NCBI GenBank assembly: GCA_947625915.1
Contig: CANQPX010000012.1
Coordinates: forward strand, 1-52,987
Origin: an uncultured Clostridia bacterium
GTDB taxonomy: Bacteria; Bacillota; Clostridia; Oscillospirales; Ruminococcaceae
Length of the DNA: 52,987 nucleotides
Direction: 5' to 3'
This document shows, piece after piece, positions 52,200 through 52,987 of the stretch (position 1 is the first letter of the stretch; every line of letters starts with the position of its first letter). Both the position numbers and the translations under genes were made by a program. Below the pieces are notes generated by a model that ran no database searches, was not told the DNA's origin, and saw only the letters and a list, made by a program, of their open reading frames with translations.

Positions 52200-52987
52200 A
52201 AATCGTGCGAGGTGGCAACCCAAAAGGAGAGGGGAACCCGAGCGGGGATTTTAGTTCGCTTTTCTTGATTTTTTATTTTGAATATAACCCTTTTTGCCAA
52301 TTTATGCGAGGGGCAGACAACCATAAGGGAAGGCATAGGGTGGGTGGGGGACGGCTGGTGGGGTTATTTAGTTCGCTTTTCTTATATTTCGTTTTGTGAA
52401 AATCTCTTAGTTTTTATCTTTCGGGGGACAGAACCTTCCGGGAAGGGAGAACCCGAAAAATTAACAGGGACGCTCGCCCTGGGTTAAAAATCAAAACGCT
52501 TCGCATTTTGATTTCCTTCCCCTGCGGTTTGTCCCCAAATGACGCTTGCGTCATTTTGAGCCGACCTACTCCCCAACCCTAACCCTCTCCACGCTTGCTA
52601 TGCTAAAGTAGAGATTATAGAAAAGATTTTTTAGAACTCTTGAACGGAGATTGCGTTGGCTACGGGTTCCTTAGTTTTGCTTATCTTGGTACGAGCGTTC
52701 TACTGTTAGATTAAAATTAAAGAAGAATAGTATTTCTAAACAATAGATTTTCTTTTTTCGGAGTCTTTTCCCGTGTAGAACTCTATAATTGTTGAATATT
52801 AAACTAATAGTAGAACTCTCGTACTAAGATAAACAAAACTAAAGGTTCGCGTTGATTTCTCTTTCTATGTTATAGAACACTATAAGACCCAAATTATAAA
52901 ATCTACATTTGGATAGCGAGCGTGGAAGGGGAAAGGTTGAAGGAAAATGGGGAGCGCGAGGGGAGAAAACCTAAGGGAAGGGGAAAA
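52200..52987. repeat. Nested foldback element, copy 2 (cut by window end)
   Basis: Same order and orientation as 42490-43200: a gcgaggggcagacaaccata module at 52306, a variant at 52430, then the palindromic core from about 52583 (ccacgcttgctatgc) to 52926 (atagcgagcgtgg). The gttttg/cttatctt-tacgagcgttct arm (52674-52701) pairs with ctcgtactaagataaacaaa (52818-52838). It differs from copy 1 by scattered substitutions and an added hairpin (caaaacgcttcgcattttg, 52494-52512). The right-hand inverted modules lie beyond the window. No gene seen in this stretch. Confidence 0.85.

Overview
The window looks like a chromosomal segment of a flagellated, Ruminococcus-like member of the Clostridia (Oscillospiraceae). 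Evidence: the long S10-spc-alpha ribosomal operon in Firmicutes order with a KOW-domain gene between map and infA, zinc-type S14, strong GGAGG ribosome sites with frequent GTG/TTG starts, sigma-A promoters of the TTGnnA-N16/17-TATAAT kind, and many secreted proteins whose signal peptides start MKLKKIIAAIAA. The exact species cannot be read from the sequence.

Layout. 122-1750: a Thr/Ser-rich secreted surface protein. 1751-2316: non-coding leader with a promoter and an attenuator-like terminator. 2317-18328: rpsJ to rplQ, 32 genes in one direction including secY, adk, map, infA and rpoA, closed by a terminator. 18387-18658: an array of palindromes that recurs inverted at 22573-22846. 18696-23672: a divergent XRE regulator and five separately promoted, paralogous small secreted proteins ending in a TGN-P / hydrophobic / SRKRK tail. 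23726-27220 (minus): a collagen-like protein and a giant flagellin with a textbook sigma-28 promoter preceded by an uninterrupted A32 tract. 27485-32517: phenylacetate-CoA ligase, an Rpn-family nuclease with a tandemly duplicated 3' end, a Nudix hydrolase, a membrane protein and another secreted protein. 32653-37798 (minus): cheB, cheR, cheW, cheA, divergent from a FliK-like gene plus a short FlhB C-terminal homologue (38182-40339). 40386-42356: type I pullulanase. 42490-43500: a large non-coding nest of inverted repeats, present again at 52200-52987. Between these two copies lie punA, three units that each start with the same terminator-promoter cassette (JAB-domain protein plus small partner; frameshifted toxin-like protein plus small partner; Rpn nuclease), argG, a lipoprotein, argH, argC and a hicAB pair.

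How the parts fit: the left third is housekeeping translation; the middle is cell-surface and motility functions (surface proteins, flagellin, chemotaxis signalling, an export-switch homologue); the right third mixes arginine biosynthesis and starch debranching with toxin-antitoxin or defence-like genes in a region rich in repeats.

The strongest candidates for something new are (1) the terminator-promoter cassette repeated before three unrelated toxin/defence-like units, (2) Rpn genes with an internal Shine-Dalgarno/ATG and a freestanding duplicate of the internal product, (3) the approximately 1-kb nested foldback element found twice, and (4) the hairpin array whose stems differ between copies while pairing and the TGCG loop are kept. 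All are read by eye; no alignment or database search was run.
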